Positions 22,427 to 32,464 of a stretch of DNA of 64,000 bases are shown here, in pieces; position 1 is the stretch's first letter; each line of letters begins with the position of its first letter. Both the position numbers and the translations under genes were made by a program. Under the pieces are notes generated by a model. It had not been told where the DNA came from. It saw nothing but the letters and a program-made list of their open reading frames with translations, and ran no database searches. The stretch is from Astropecten irregularis (lineage: Eukaryota > Echinodermata > Asteroidea > Paxillosida > Astropectinidae), in contig OZ020252.1 of the NCBI GenBank assembly GCA_963971285.1, positions 9,337,662-9,401,661 on the forward strand, in the 5' to 3' direction.

Positions 22427-22600
22427 GCTTCTGACTGCCAAACGAACAAAGATAATTGACTATTGGGGTCACCACCAACATAGGAATGGATAGCTCAGTT
22501 GGTAGAGCGTCTGTACGGTATTCAGGAGGTCGCTGGTTCGAATCCAGCTCCAGTCAATCTTTCTTTGTTCACTTTTCACCTAGAAATGTGAATTTGATGA
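22427..22600 (+). mobile_element. tRNA-derived SINE-like repeat (family P)
   Basis: The tRNA-like core is 22484-22555: TAGCTCAGTTGGTAGAGC (D arm, A box), and GCTGG-TTCGAAT-CCAGC (perfect T arm, B box). Upstream GACTGCCAAACGAACAAAGAT and downstream ATCTTTCTTTGTTCAC are roughly inverted relative to each other and are shared with 47040-47285. The anticodon stem pairs poorly, so a working tRNA is unlikely. Confidence 0.78.
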
Positions 22601-22783
22601 CAATATCAGTATTGACTTTGGCCCAGCGGTATGGAAGGTGGGCACAACCGGTATGTTGCATGAAACACCAAAGCTGCAAAAACATTGACCGCGCAATCAG
22701 AATGGATCCTTTTTATAGCTTGGGAGTACGGTAGATTGTGTGATTTTCATGGCCGGCAGCTGAATTCAAATATTGTCTGTGGC

Positions 22784-23150
22784 TTAAAAGGTAATATCAT
22801 ACTTTGGTTTTTGTCAAAGAAATGCAGATTCATGGACAAAAATATCAAGGAAGATACAGTAATACCGTAGTCATCTGTGAAATTTTCAATCCCAACCGGT
22901 GCCCATTCTTTTTTAGAAAACAATGGCAAACGACCACAATATTTTTTAATCTTTTCACCATTATTTTTTATCTTTGAAAGATCAAAATTGGTTTTTTTTG
23001 GTCATTGGTTTTACTCATTTTATGGATAAATACAGCATTTCAGGCATAACAATTGTAATGGTATGTTCTGCCATGACCATCTTCATACCCTGTAGGTTAT
23101 AGGTAAATCCATGAAGATGTCTGTTTCGGTATGCTACCAAAGTATGATAG
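22784..23150 (-). mobile_element. family A MITE
   Basis: From TTAAAAGGTAATATCATACTT to CCAAAGTATGATAG. The last bases of the right terminal repeat are eroded. Internal blocks are intact. Confidence 0.86.
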
Positions 23151-23360
23151 TGTTCAAATTACACTCAAGATTACCATGTTGCCTCTGAGATTACTGTAAG
23201 TTCAGCAATTTACAGAAGTAGCATTTTATGATCATCTTATAACTACTCTAGTTTTCAAAAAATGTTATGTGTCTTTCTTAAGAATAAGAATAAGAATCGC
23301 AACAAAAATCTTAATTTGGCCGGCACAGGGGCCCTGTGCGATTCTTATTCCCTGTGACAG

Positions 23361-23666
23361 GGCCCAATTTCATGAAATCCGTTACTGTTAACAAAACTTC
23401 TTTGCTTACGGTAGCAGAATTTCTTTGCTTACGGTTAGCGTATTTCACAGGAGAGTTTTCTTTTTAGTAACGGTAAGCAAGGAATTTCTGTAGAATGCAT
23501 ATGACAGCGCGTTTGCAGAAAATAATTACGGTTACCCTAAACATTCTTTGCTATACATGTATTAAACCGAAAAGTCTTGCTTACGGATTCCATGAAATAG
23601 AGTTCACGCGTAGCAGTGCCCGTAAGCACAAAACTAGACCGTAACGGAATCCATGAAATTGGGCCC
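23361..23666. mobile_element. family H MITE, full length
   Basis: Ends GGCCCAATTTCATGAAAT and ATTCCATGAAATTGGGCCC are inverted repeats. The interior repeats TTTGCTTACGGT and GGATTCCATGAAAT. About 305 bp. A short inverted repeat (AATAAGAATCGCA and GCGATTCTTATT) lies just upstream at 23286-23349. Confidence 0.82.
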
Positions 23667-23669
23667 AGA

Positions 23670-24265
23670 TCCAGTGAACAGCAAACCAGAAATCAGTGTC
23701 CAAACTTGAACCAATCATGTCTCAATTTGGTCAACAGGGGGCAGTATTTAAACAATCTCTTGCGATGTCCGAGATGATGAATTGAAACGGATAAATCTCC
23801 CTAGAGATTACATCATTGGACTCAGTGAAAAAACTCCAATCATCATTAATGTACGCACATTGATATTTTGTACTACTGGATCATAAATGCCCCCAGGCTT
23901 ACTCAAACTAATCTGGGGATGGGCCTGACGGATGTCAGTGGGCAGTGTCATTGCAAATTAGTAGACAGATTATTATGCCCACCATGATTAGCCAAGTCCA
24001 CTGCTGAACTGCCTTGTAATTGTATTGCAGTCAATCCTTACATGATATTCCCGTGGCATGGACAGGGGAGTTTGCTATTGCTGTAGAAGGCTTACTGTGG
24101 CGCCAGAGTCCTCTATAATCATGCATGTGTCTTTACAGTGTGGGTACACATCCACGATCTCTCTGTAAATACAGAGAATGGTCATCTTAGAATGATAGAT
24201 GTGCAGTGAGGCTGTTGAATATCTTAAATGATGTCATTTTCTCCCATTAACTTTGTACGGTTTTG
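23670..24265. other. intronic, no feature recognised
   Basis: Unique-looking sequence with no exon or repeat family. Confidence 0.3.
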
Positions 24266-24267
24266 AC

Positions 24268-24354
24268 TTAAGGTACAGTACAGGATTGGTAACATACCCA
24301 AACAGAAATGTTCACAGATTTACATATGACTTTCAGGATACCGGTAGAAACAGA
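24268..24354 (+). mobile_element. family B MITE, left fragment
   Basis: TTAAGGTACAGTACAGGATTGG is followed by CAGAAATGTTCACAGATTT, then the match stops near CCGGTAGAAACAG. Only the left 85 bp remain. Confidence 0.75.
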
Positions 24355-24357
24355 GGT

Positions 24358-24645
24358 GCGTGTCAGTTCGTGAAACCGATTTTAATCAGATGCACACATG
24401 AGTGTCCATACTGTTTACTATGGGAAAATTACTTGTGTGTCAGTTCGTGACACCGAATATCGGTGAAAACTTGAAAAGTGACTCTCCTAATTAGTATAAT
24501 TAGCTACGTTTTGATAAAAATAAAGGCTTGTAAATTGGTATACAGGCAGATATACACTCAAATAGTCCAAATCGATGATAATAAAACGAAAATAAAAAAA
24601 ATGCACACATTTGATTCAGAGGGTGTCGGTTCGTGGTGTCGGCGA
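24358..24645. repeat. three copies of GTGTCRGTTCGTG
   Basis: GTGTCAGTTCGTGAAACC (24360), GTGTCAGTTCGTGACACC (24437) and GTGTCGGTTCGTGGTGTC (24623) share a 13-base word in the same orientation over about 280 bp. They may be parts of an unclassified element that truncated the adjacent family B copy. Confidence 0.45.
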
Positions 24646-24649
24646 CGAT

Positions 24650-25165
24650 GTATTATCATCCCTTTAAAAGTCACATTATCATTGCACATGCAGTGTAATA
24701 TGCACTCATGTTCTTTAAATACCACTTCCTCGGGGGCATTTTGGGGTTCTAATTGTTTTTATTTTCAACACCATCCAGCACACACAGACACAGTTGATAA
24801 TATTTGTGCCCAGCATGTAGTCTTTCCATAAATACCCATGGCATGTTGATCTAGAGCCTAAGTACCTTTCATCTTGCTGATGGGGGCTGGTTGACAGCAG
24901 TCTGGTGCCTGACCCGTAACTCTACCCGGCTGCGCGGTGTTACCAGACCGGTGGCCCGTTTGTTTGCTTTGGGCTTCTTCCCTTCGCATACTCCGACTCT
25001 GTAATTTATATCTGTCAGCTATTTGGTATCTACGCATAATTTGTTAATGTGGAAGGTGCATGATATCGAGTTCTGAATCATATCACACAAGTCCATCAGT
25101 CCAGTGGTACATGATATAAAGTACACATATTGCATCTCTCTCTGAGATTGTATGATATATATATA
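24650..25165. other. intronic, no feature recognised
   Basis: Unique-looking sequence ending in an ATATATATATGC run near 25154-25165. Confidence 0.3.
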
Positions 25166-25167
25166 TG

Positions 25168-25272
25168 CATATTTGGTCTCCTGATGAGGAGATGACGTTG
25201 AGACCTTACGAGAAGTGCGAACGATATAGAAGTTCGAAATTACGAACGATTCTTACATGGTGTTTCCACAAA
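25168..25272 (+). mobile_element. element G, second copy
   Basis: GGTCTCCTGATGAGGA, GTTGAGACC, GAGAAGTGCGAACGATATAG and ACATGGTGTTTCC match the element at 13403-13548 in the opposite orientation. The part that would form stem II is missing. The stem I strands (GGTCTC and GAGACC) and CTGATGA are kept. Confidence 0.65.
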
Positions 25273-25382
25273 CATGTATTTGTTCATGGACATGTACCTG
25301 AATATGTTTAGTTTGTGCACTTGTATACAATGTACACCAGAAACTTGATATTTTGATTGATAAAGGCCTACATGTACACATA

Positions 25383-25517
25383 GGGCCTGTTTGTTTCAGG
25401 CACGCGATCAGTGATCCTGCACGCAAAAGCTGCTCCGGATCCCATTTTAGCGTATCCTGCATGGGACATGGATTTACAAGATTATTGATCACACGTACAC
25501 CTGAAACAAACAGGCCC
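25383..25517. mobile_element. family L MITE
   Basis: GGGCCTGTTTGTTTCAGGC and GCCTGAAACAAACAGGCCC-type inverted ends (left GGGCCTGTTTGTTTC, right GAAACAAACAGGCCC). The interior shares GATCAGTGATCCTGC and CATTTTAGCGTATCCTGCATG with 32871-32983. Confidence 0.78.
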
Positions 25518-25519
25518 TC

Positions 25520-26085
25520 ATCAAGATACCCCAAGAACCATTTTCAAATATTGGTTCATTTGATCAATCACGTGATGGCTGTGAAAACTTCCTTAGCAAC
25601 AGTACCTGTCCATGCAGGGCTAGACTGAACAGAAAGTGGATGGAGTAATAGCATTTGCCTTCCCAATATCAAACAGTTTTGGATGGATGCTTGACAAATC
25701 ACATGAGTAATTCTGGAAAAAAAGTTTTAAACTTTCAAATATTAAATGTTAGTATTTTCATATACCGGTACTTCCATAAATATGTGATATCTGTGATAAA
25801 TGTCTTTACAGTGACGGATGAGAAGCAAATGTTTAAAATTGAAACTATTTGGCTTCAATAAAGCACTGTGGAGTTACACACATCCAGCACTCATCAAAAG
25901 CCTCATACATTTCTAGCACTAGTCTAATATGTCCCTACTCCATTTTGATCAAAGTTTATGAACTAAATAAAAAGTGTTGGCAACACTGCTTTATTACTTT
26001 AGTATGAAATGCTATTCAAATTGTAAATTGCTGTATGCTCATTGGCCATTTGACAACATTTTAGGATTTTTACAGTTACAGTAAT
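25520..26085. other. intronic, no feature recognised
   Basis: Unique-looking AT-rich sequence. Confidence 0.3.
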
Positions 26086-26367
26086 TTTTTTATTATTATT
26101 ATTGTTTATTTGTGGTAATGACACCAAGGATTCCTCAAAAGCACCCTAGGCACTGTAGCTCGAAAGCCTAATGAAACCTTTTATGGAAAGATGATGAGAA
26201 GAAGAAACAGTTTTAGAGGTGGTAGGAAACCCCAGAGAACATTTTAGGTAAAAACCCACAGAATCAGGTAGGGACTGAAAACCCAATCCACTTGTGGATT
26301 GAGCCGGACTTGAACCCGGTCTGCCAGAGGTGAAAGGCGAGGAAAGGACTGCTACGCCAACCTGACT
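26086..26367 (-). mobile_element. tRNA-related SINE (family W)
   Basis: On the minus strand: a tRNA-like head with B box GGGTTCAAGTCCGG, then CACAAGTGGATTGGGTTTTC, a body, and a 3' part reading CGAGCTACAGTGCC, GGAATCCTTGGTGTCATTACC and AAATAA, finishing in an (AAT)n tail (26086-26106). About 280 bp. The second copy at 51308-51568 has the same 3' end. A SINE with an A+T tail implies mobilisation by a partner LINE that is not seen in this window. Confidence 0.82.
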
Positions 26368-26567
26368 CCCTTAACCCTAACCCTGCTCAGTACAACATAT
26401 TCCTACTGTTTTTACTGCTTGTTGGACACTGATGGATTGAGCAGTAAACAGATGGTTGATATTCTTGTTGTACTTTGTTGGATTGAGCAGTAACCTCATT
26501 TTTAGCAAATGTTGGACTCGGTTGGAATGAGCATGGTACGGCGCACATACGCCTAGGGGGTTAAGGT
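26368..26567. repeat. possible small element with CCTTAACCC ends
   Basis: CCCTTAACCCTAACCC at the left and GGGGGTTAAGG at the right are short inverted ends. Inside, GTTGGA..GGATTGAGCAGTAA recurs three times in imperfect form. No second copy in the window. Confidence 0.4.
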
Positions 26568-26569
26568 TA

Positions 26570-27430
26570 ATGATGTACCCTGATGTACCTCAGTTTAATA
26601 CAACTTTAGGAATCTTTTTTAAAAAAATGTGCAAAATTGAGGTTTGCCACCCAAGGGAAAAAGGAATTAAGGAAATTTTAGAGGGCATTTTCTGAAGAAG
26701 TTTAAATAACATAGAATGTTGCGTCTGAATGTCATTTAATCTTGTTCGTGCGTGGCCATCTTGGACTTAAACGGATTTCACGCAAATTGCAATTTCGGGA
26801 GACTCGGGGAGAGAGACTTAAATTGGCTCTCGGTTACAATCTGGCAGCGAGCGAGGCTTCATGTATTATTGCCCATTAAACGACCGACGACATCCCTTCA
26901 TATCCGAGGCCACTTCACTTGCTATCTCCCTAGCTTTAAGTTTATCCTCCCCAGCCCATCCTTTTTCCTCCCCTCCCCAATGTGGTCATTACAACATGGC
27001 TGCATGGATGAAGGAAGATTTGAGTTGGAGAACAGTCAATATTGTCTGGGGGGTGGGGCGGGCTGGGAGACGTCGTTATGTTCAATTTGCGAAATGGAAA
27101 TAGGTATGTGCACTCTTATTAGTAAAGTCTGCATGTTGTACACTGCATGTTGTACACTGCCTAGTGTACAGTATACACCAATCCAACGGTGCGACCATGG
27201 AGGTAGGAAACACCAGCCATTACTGCAGTGTTCCTGCCATATTTTGTCCGGCAACAAAAGATGTTACATCCACTGCACTCTATACTGCATGGTGTACGTC
27301 CCCTAATCATAGGACTCATACCCTACAATTATAGAGTGCTGCGGAGCATAAATTCTTTTGTCGCTGGACAAAAGGCAAGCAGGAACACACCAGTAATGGC
27401 GGACAGTATATCGTGCCATAGGGATCGGTC
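26570..27430. other. intronic unique block, longest non-repeat open frame
   Basis: The + strand is open for 184 codons at 26752-27306, but the product has no recognisable domain, the stretch also contains a purine/pyrimidine-biased segment, and a tandem TGCATGTTGTACACTGC pair (about 27130-27160) lies within it. 26745-26930 is complex and balanced and looks more like a noncoding block. No function assigned. Confidence 0.35.
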
Positions 27431-27435
27431 TATAC

Positions 27436-27936
27436 AGTGTGTCCCCCCAAAAAAACGATTCTCATTTTCAAAAAATTATGCAAAGAAATCGTATGTTTTT
27501 TTATTGTTAGTCTATTGCATTCAGTATCTCGCTGGATAAATTCTGACAAAATTTCAATGCAATCCATTCATGATAACCGAGCAATTACTGATTGTCTTAA
27601 AAAGACATTACAAATTGAGTGACAGTTGTGGTCATCTTAGTTGTGATCTGTGTATAGTGAATGTTGGCCGCCACGTCAAGGGGAGATTTTTATACAGATC
27701 ACAACTAAGAATAATAAGATGCCCACCATTGTCACTCAGTTGTAATGGCAGCAAAATGGACTTTTCCAGACAATCAGTAATTGCTCGGTAATGCATGAAT
27801 GGATTGCATTGAATTGTTTTTTAGAACATGGCCTTGGAGGTATTGAATGCAATAAACTAAAAATCAAATAGTTGAAAACATGCAATTTCTTTTCATAATT
27901 TTTGAAACTAGGTATTGTTTTTTTTTGGGACACACT
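27436..27936. mobile_element. family S foldback element
   Basis: Ends AGTGTGTCCCCCC and GGGACACACT. Two arms of about 220 bp are inverted copies: TGCAATCCATTCATG, CCGAGCAATTACTGATTGTCT, GAGTGACA and TTAGTTGTGATCTGT reappear reverse-complemented. The loop is about 35 nt around 27655-27690. The ends resemble those of family U. No coding capacity. Confidence 0.85.
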
Positions 27937-27939
27937 TTA

Positions 27940-28765
27940 TATTGCTGTGTAATAGTGTACATTGTGCATCGCTCCTCTACATGAGAAAGGTTCAGGCCTT
28001 CCGGGTGACGGTCGACGACGTGATTATTTTTAACCCGTCATCTGTCACAAGCTCACACTCCAAAGAAGTTTACAACATCATCGGTTGTCTGATTCAATCC
28101 GGAGTCTTCAGACACAAGCAGTTCAGCACGTTAAGCACGTACAGCGCTCGGAGAATGTTCTTAACCCTTAAGATGTCAGCAGTTCAGCACCCGAGGGAAT
28201 GGATAGGTTGCTATGGGAACAAATGATTGCGTTTCATCGCTGCCTATACATTCATAAAGTTGTGTTTTTTTCTTTTTACATACACATGATGCGCAGTGCG
28301 TCAAATCTTGCGAAATGTTTCACATTGCAAAATGTAGAGGAGACAATAAATGACATACTTGCTTTTGATAATTTGCCACAAATTTGAAAGTTACAAGCTT
28401 TCTCTTGATTTTGTTTTTATGAGACAATTCATTCCAATCGTTTGTTCGTGTAGCTTTTTAAAAATGCATTTAGTGAGTGAAAATGTCATCAAATTTGTGT
28501 TCAGTTTTTGGAACAAATGATCTTTACTGAATCGCACAAAAAATAGTTTCTGTTTTTATAAAACAGCTGTATATGCATGTATGTTATTGAGCTGATATGC
28601 TACTATATTGTTGGTGATAGAATATTCCTGTGTAATTTTATGGAGTACGACACCATTGCAGAGTAACTGTTACACAGGAAGATTAATTTTTTTACAGCTT
28701 CCCCGTGGAAATTGAAAAATCCTTTTTGTGGTCACTACTATATTGCCACAATGCACCACACCTTT
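27940..28765. other. intronic, no feature recognised
   Basis: Unique-looking. A complex block at 27985-28230 has an open + frame but no recognisable domain. Confidence 0.35.
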
Positions 28766-28766
28766 T

Positions 28767-29136
28767 TAATAAAGGTACAGAACAGGATTGTAACAAACCC
28801 AAACAGAAATGTTCACAGATTTACGTATAACTTTCAGGATATGAAGATGGTTCTGGTAAAAACATACCGTTATAATATTTCCGCCTGAAATGGTGTATTT
28901 ATCCAAAAATTAGTAAAACAAAGACCGAAAACAGTTTTGATCTGTGAGTAAAATCAAAACCAATCTTTATGTTTTATAAGAAAAGTTGAGTTGCGTTTTT
29001 GCTACTTTCTCCAAACTTAGATGTCTGATTGAGCTCAAATTTGAGCTCAAGTTGATTATTTCATGTACATGATGGATCAGACAAGGTGTGAGTGATATTC
29101 TATGACCTTAAACAAACATGTGTTAAATACCTTTAA
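28767..29136 (+). mobile_element. family B MITE, full length
   Basis: From TTAATAAAGGTACAGAACAGG to TTAAATACCTTTAA. The left half is shared with family A (CAGAAATGTTCACAGATTT, TATGAAGATGGT, ATTTCCGCCTGAAATGG). The right half is B-specific: GTTTTATAAGAAAAG, AGATGTCTGATTGAGCTC, TTATTTCATGTACATGATG, GACAAGGTGTGAGTG. It is the best guide to family B in this window. Confidence 0.85.
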
Positions 29137-29139
29137 AAA

Positions 29140-29665
29140 AATGTAATTTCTCGCACAACCTGTTTCCTGAATCCTTTGAAAAATAATTAGATCGCTAAAC
29201 AAATTGTAAAAACCAGAGTCAAATCAATGAGAACAGCATGCAACCATCACCATGTGTGTTTAGCCTCAAGATAATTGCACCAAAGAAGATTGGTCACAGC
29301 TCTCACGGGAAGAGCCTCCGTCAGATTGACCAATCACCAGGTTGGCACAGGACTATCAAAAAGGCTGAGAGAACCGTTCAGGATAGCAAGATCGTTCACC
29401 ATCTCAGGCTGGAGGCGGTTTATTCAGTGCGAGAGGAGGCCAACTCAGAAATTGTGATTAAACTGACTTGCTGACTCAGAAAAAGAATGTTTATATTTTG
29501 GGAATAAACAGGTTATGGGAAGGGTTTAAAGTGTGCATACTGCAGAGTAGGCCTACGTCTTCTTCTTCTCCCTTCTTAGTGGAGAAAATGGTATTAAGAA
29601 TTAAAAAAAAAAGACTTAAATTTGAAATATTTGGTATCTTTGAGGTACATGTAATAATATATGAC
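29140..29665. other. intronic, weak open frame
   Basis: Two overlapping + frames at 29238-29474 cover a complex patch (CGGGAAGAGCCTCCGTC to GAGGAGGCCAACTC). No domain is recognised and it may be a chance frame. No repeat family seen. Confidence 0.35.
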
Positions 29666-29667
29666 TA

Positions 29668-29790
29668 GGGGCGTTTACGAAATGGAGGCTCGGGCTCCAG
29701 CTCAGGCCCCACTCCATTTTGAGAATCCTTTCTAAACCAATGGGTATCAAAATAGAGGCTTTTGGCGTCGGTTCGGAAGTAGATGGTTGT
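29668..29790. mobile_element. family J MITE, left part
   Basis: GGGCGTTTACGAAATGGAGG, GGTATCAAAATAGAGGCTTTTGG and GTTCGGAAGTAGAT match the other J copies. The right half is missing and the sequence joins directly to a family A copy at 29791. Confidence 0.72.
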
Positions 29791-30133
29791 AGAAATGTTC
29801 ACAGATTTACAAACGTATAACTTACAGGGTATAAAGATGGTGGTGGTAGAAACATACCGTTAAAATGTTTCCGCCTGAAAGAGTGCATTTATCTAGAAAT
29901 TAGTAAAACAACGACCGAAAATCGTTTTGATCTTTTAAAAGATAAAAAAATAAAGAGAAAAGACTTCAGAAATACTGTGGCTGTTTTTCACTGTTTTCTC
30001 AAAAAATGGGCACCGTATGGGACTGAAATTTTCACAGATGACTGTTACTTTGTCTGTGTTGTTATTTTTGACAATGAATCTGTATGTCTGTGATAAAAAC
30101 CAAAGTATTATAATGACCTTTTTTCTTTAAAGC
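29791..30133 (+). mobile_element. family A MITE, left-truncated
   Basis: Starts at AGAAATGTTCACAGATTT, missing the first 45 bases or so, and runs to CAAAGTATTATAATGACC with an eroded right end. Internal blocks are otherwise complete. Confidence 0.84.
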
Positions 30134-30320
30134 ACACAGATTTAAATCTAAAAAAAAATCCCCAAATTTGTGTACATAAATGAAGGGTGATACATGCTGA
30201 AAAGCAGTTGATCTCTCTCTGTACTGGGGATCATGGGGATGCCTTTATTACAGAGAGCTCACTATATAACCTATAAGAACCCAACCGAAAAACTGTTGTG
30301 TTCGTCTGCCGTCCAATCTG

Positions 30321-30563
30321 GGGCCAATTTCACGGCGCTGCTTAGCACAAAAATTTGCTAAGCATGACATTTCAGTCTTATTAACAACAGGGTTAACAAC
30401 CAAATATCCATGTGTTGTGTATCGCTTGTGATTGTTCTTTGGCTGTTGTTGACTGACCATGAATATCAAATGGAAGTTTTAACTGTGGTTTGTTTTATTG
30501 GGCTAGACATTTTTGTGCTAAGCAAATTTTTGTGCTTTGCAGCGCCGTGAAATTGGCCCCCGA
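30321..30563. mobile_element. family F MITE, full length
   Basis: GGGGCCAATTTCACGGCGC to GCGCCGTGAAATTGGCCCC is an almost perfect inverted pair. The core CATGAATATCAAATGGAA is shared with 9036-9278. It is the cleanest F copy in the window. Confidence 0.87.
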
Positions 30564-30564
30564 T

Positions 30565-31450
30565 CCATCGCAGGAATACCTGAAGAAAACATTCACATGT
30601 TTATAGCCCTGACATGATCAGCATTGCATGTATTTCAGGAAGCATAACACATTCATCTGGACGTCAATTTCAAATTTCTTCCTCCACAATCAAATTTGCT
30701 TTGTCCCTATTTGGCAACCTTGAATCTTGCCGAAAATCAAGTTTCACATTTTGCATTCAAATGCATGCACCTATCTCAAATTGCGTTGTTTTTTTGTGGT
30801 TTTACAATTCAACAACCTCCCCATCCCCCTCCCCTCCCCTCCCCCCAAAATGAAATAAAATAATAAAAATACAATTTTACAACAAATACTAAAAAATGGG
30901 GGGGCTCTGTTATCATCGTCTAAATATATGTTTGATATTTTCAGAGGGAAAGAAACAAAGTTGGAACCCGTGCGACAACGTAATAAGATTACTTTTTATG
31001 AAAAATTGTCGGCAAGACGTCAGAGTAATTTTTCCGCTCCACTGGCTGTATTTCGTGCGCGGGCAAAACAGGCTGAGAATTGTTAACTGCTCATGCAAAA
31101 AATCCTTAGTTCTTCTTTGTTTTTTTCATGACAAACAGGCAGCAAAAATGATTGTAAACTGTTTCTCTGTTATTTTCTCTTCTATACTTCAAATTGCTTT
31201 ATTTTTCTGTATACAGTTCATTTTTAACCTTCATTCCAGCAGACATGCAGTCTCTGATGAATACGGCTTTGTAAAAGACAAAATTTCATATATTTTGTAG
31301 GCTGTCCTTTGTTTCAATGATTTTTCTTGATGGCAGCTTTTGGGGTTTGTTTTTTCTTCTGCAGATGATATAATTTGTTGAAGGTTAGTTTTGTATGGTG
31401 AAGGTACACAGTGGGATGGAGATTTGCGGAGATTTGTCTTTGATGTCTTC
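30565..31450. other. intronic, no repeat recognised
   Basis: Includes a C-rich (CCCCTCCCCTCC) run at 30818-30847. 30930-31110 is complex and balanced. The open + frame 30896-31300 begins in the low-complexity run and has no recognisable domain. Confidence 0.35.
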
Positions 31451-31453
31451 TCC

Positions 31454-31806
31454 TAAGGTAGTATCATTCTTTGGTAAGAAACCAAAACAGAAATGTTGTC
31501 AGATTTATGTATAACTTACAGGGTATGAAGATGGTGGTGGTAGAAACATACCATTACTATTTTTCCGCCTGAAACGGTGTATTTATCCAGAAATTATGAC
31601 CGAAAATCTTTTTGATCTTTTAAAAGATCAAAATAAAAAAGAGAAAAGACTTAAGAAATACTGTGGCTGTTTTTAACTGTTTTCTCAAAAAGTGGACCAT
31701 GTATGGGACTGAAATGTTCACAGATGACTGTTACTGTATCTGTCTTGGTATTTTTTCCCATGAATTTGTATTTGTTTGATAAAAACCAAAGTATGATATT
31801 ACCTTT
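31454..31806 (+). mobile_element. family A MITE
   Basis: From TAAGGTAGTATCATTCTTTGG to GTATGATATTACCTTTGAG. All blocks are present. TTAA is degraded on both edges. Confidence 0.9.
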
Positions 31807-31809
31807 GAG

Positions 31810-32310
31810 ATGAATAGTGCAAACTATCTGAAACATTGAGTATACCGCTGGTTCTTACTTCTCAGAACCACACTATTTGCAAAAGAGGGTACCATTTACA
31901 TGGTGTTGCCAATATTCTCCATCCAATTTCCAAATGAGCACAGGCTAGTACATGTGCAGTAGCTACCTGTATCTGCATACACACCTACCGGTACATGTAC
32001 ATATACAAAATGGATCGTTGACTGTGAATGACAAAATATTGATTAACCGCAAGTGTTCAATTGATGTTTGCGGAGTCTTTTATTGAATTTTAAAATAAAG
32101 ATAAGTCAGGTCCGACGTTCATTATACAATGACAGGCTGTTGTACTGTAACTCAAAAGCATGAAAAAACTTTCATTTCTATCTGAAATTATGACCTTTCA
32201 GAAAAGACCATGACATTTTTATCAAGTTATGGTATCTCTAAATTAATTTCAGTGAATGGTTTCAATTGCTCTATTACCGCCCATTATTGATTTAATTTCC
32301 ATGTAATAAG
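31810..32310. other. intronic, no feature recognised
   Basis: Unique-looking AT-rich sequence. Confidence 0.3.
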
Positions 32311-32314
32311 TAAT

Positions 32315-32462
32315 TTGAGTCGTTTTTCACTGTTTTCTCAAAAAGTGGGCACCGTATGGGGCTGAAATTTTCACATATTACTTTTACTGTTTCTTCCTTG
32401 ATATTTTTGCCCACGAATCTGTATTTCTTTGACAAAAACCGAAGTATGATATAACCTTTAAA
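32315..32462 (+). mobile_element. family A MITE, right fragment
   Basis: TTTTTCACTGTTTTCTC, GTGGGCACCGTATGGGGC and CGAAGTATGATATAACCTTTAA are the right third of family A. The left two thirds are absent. Confidence 0.84.
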
Positions 32463-32464
32463 CT

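Noticed and set aside
22484-22555. Functional tRNA gene
   Set aside because: The A and B boxes and T arm look good, but the anticodon stem pairs poorly and two other copies share the flanking sequence, so it is a dispersed repeat.
26368-26384. Telomere-type TTAACCCTAACCC
   Set aside because: Only two units, and they double as the inverted end of a small element (GGGGGTTAAGG at 26557).
26752-27306. 184-codon protein-coding gene
   Set aside because: No recognisable domain, low-complexity and tandem segments inside, no supporting splice or start context; kept only as a block of interest.
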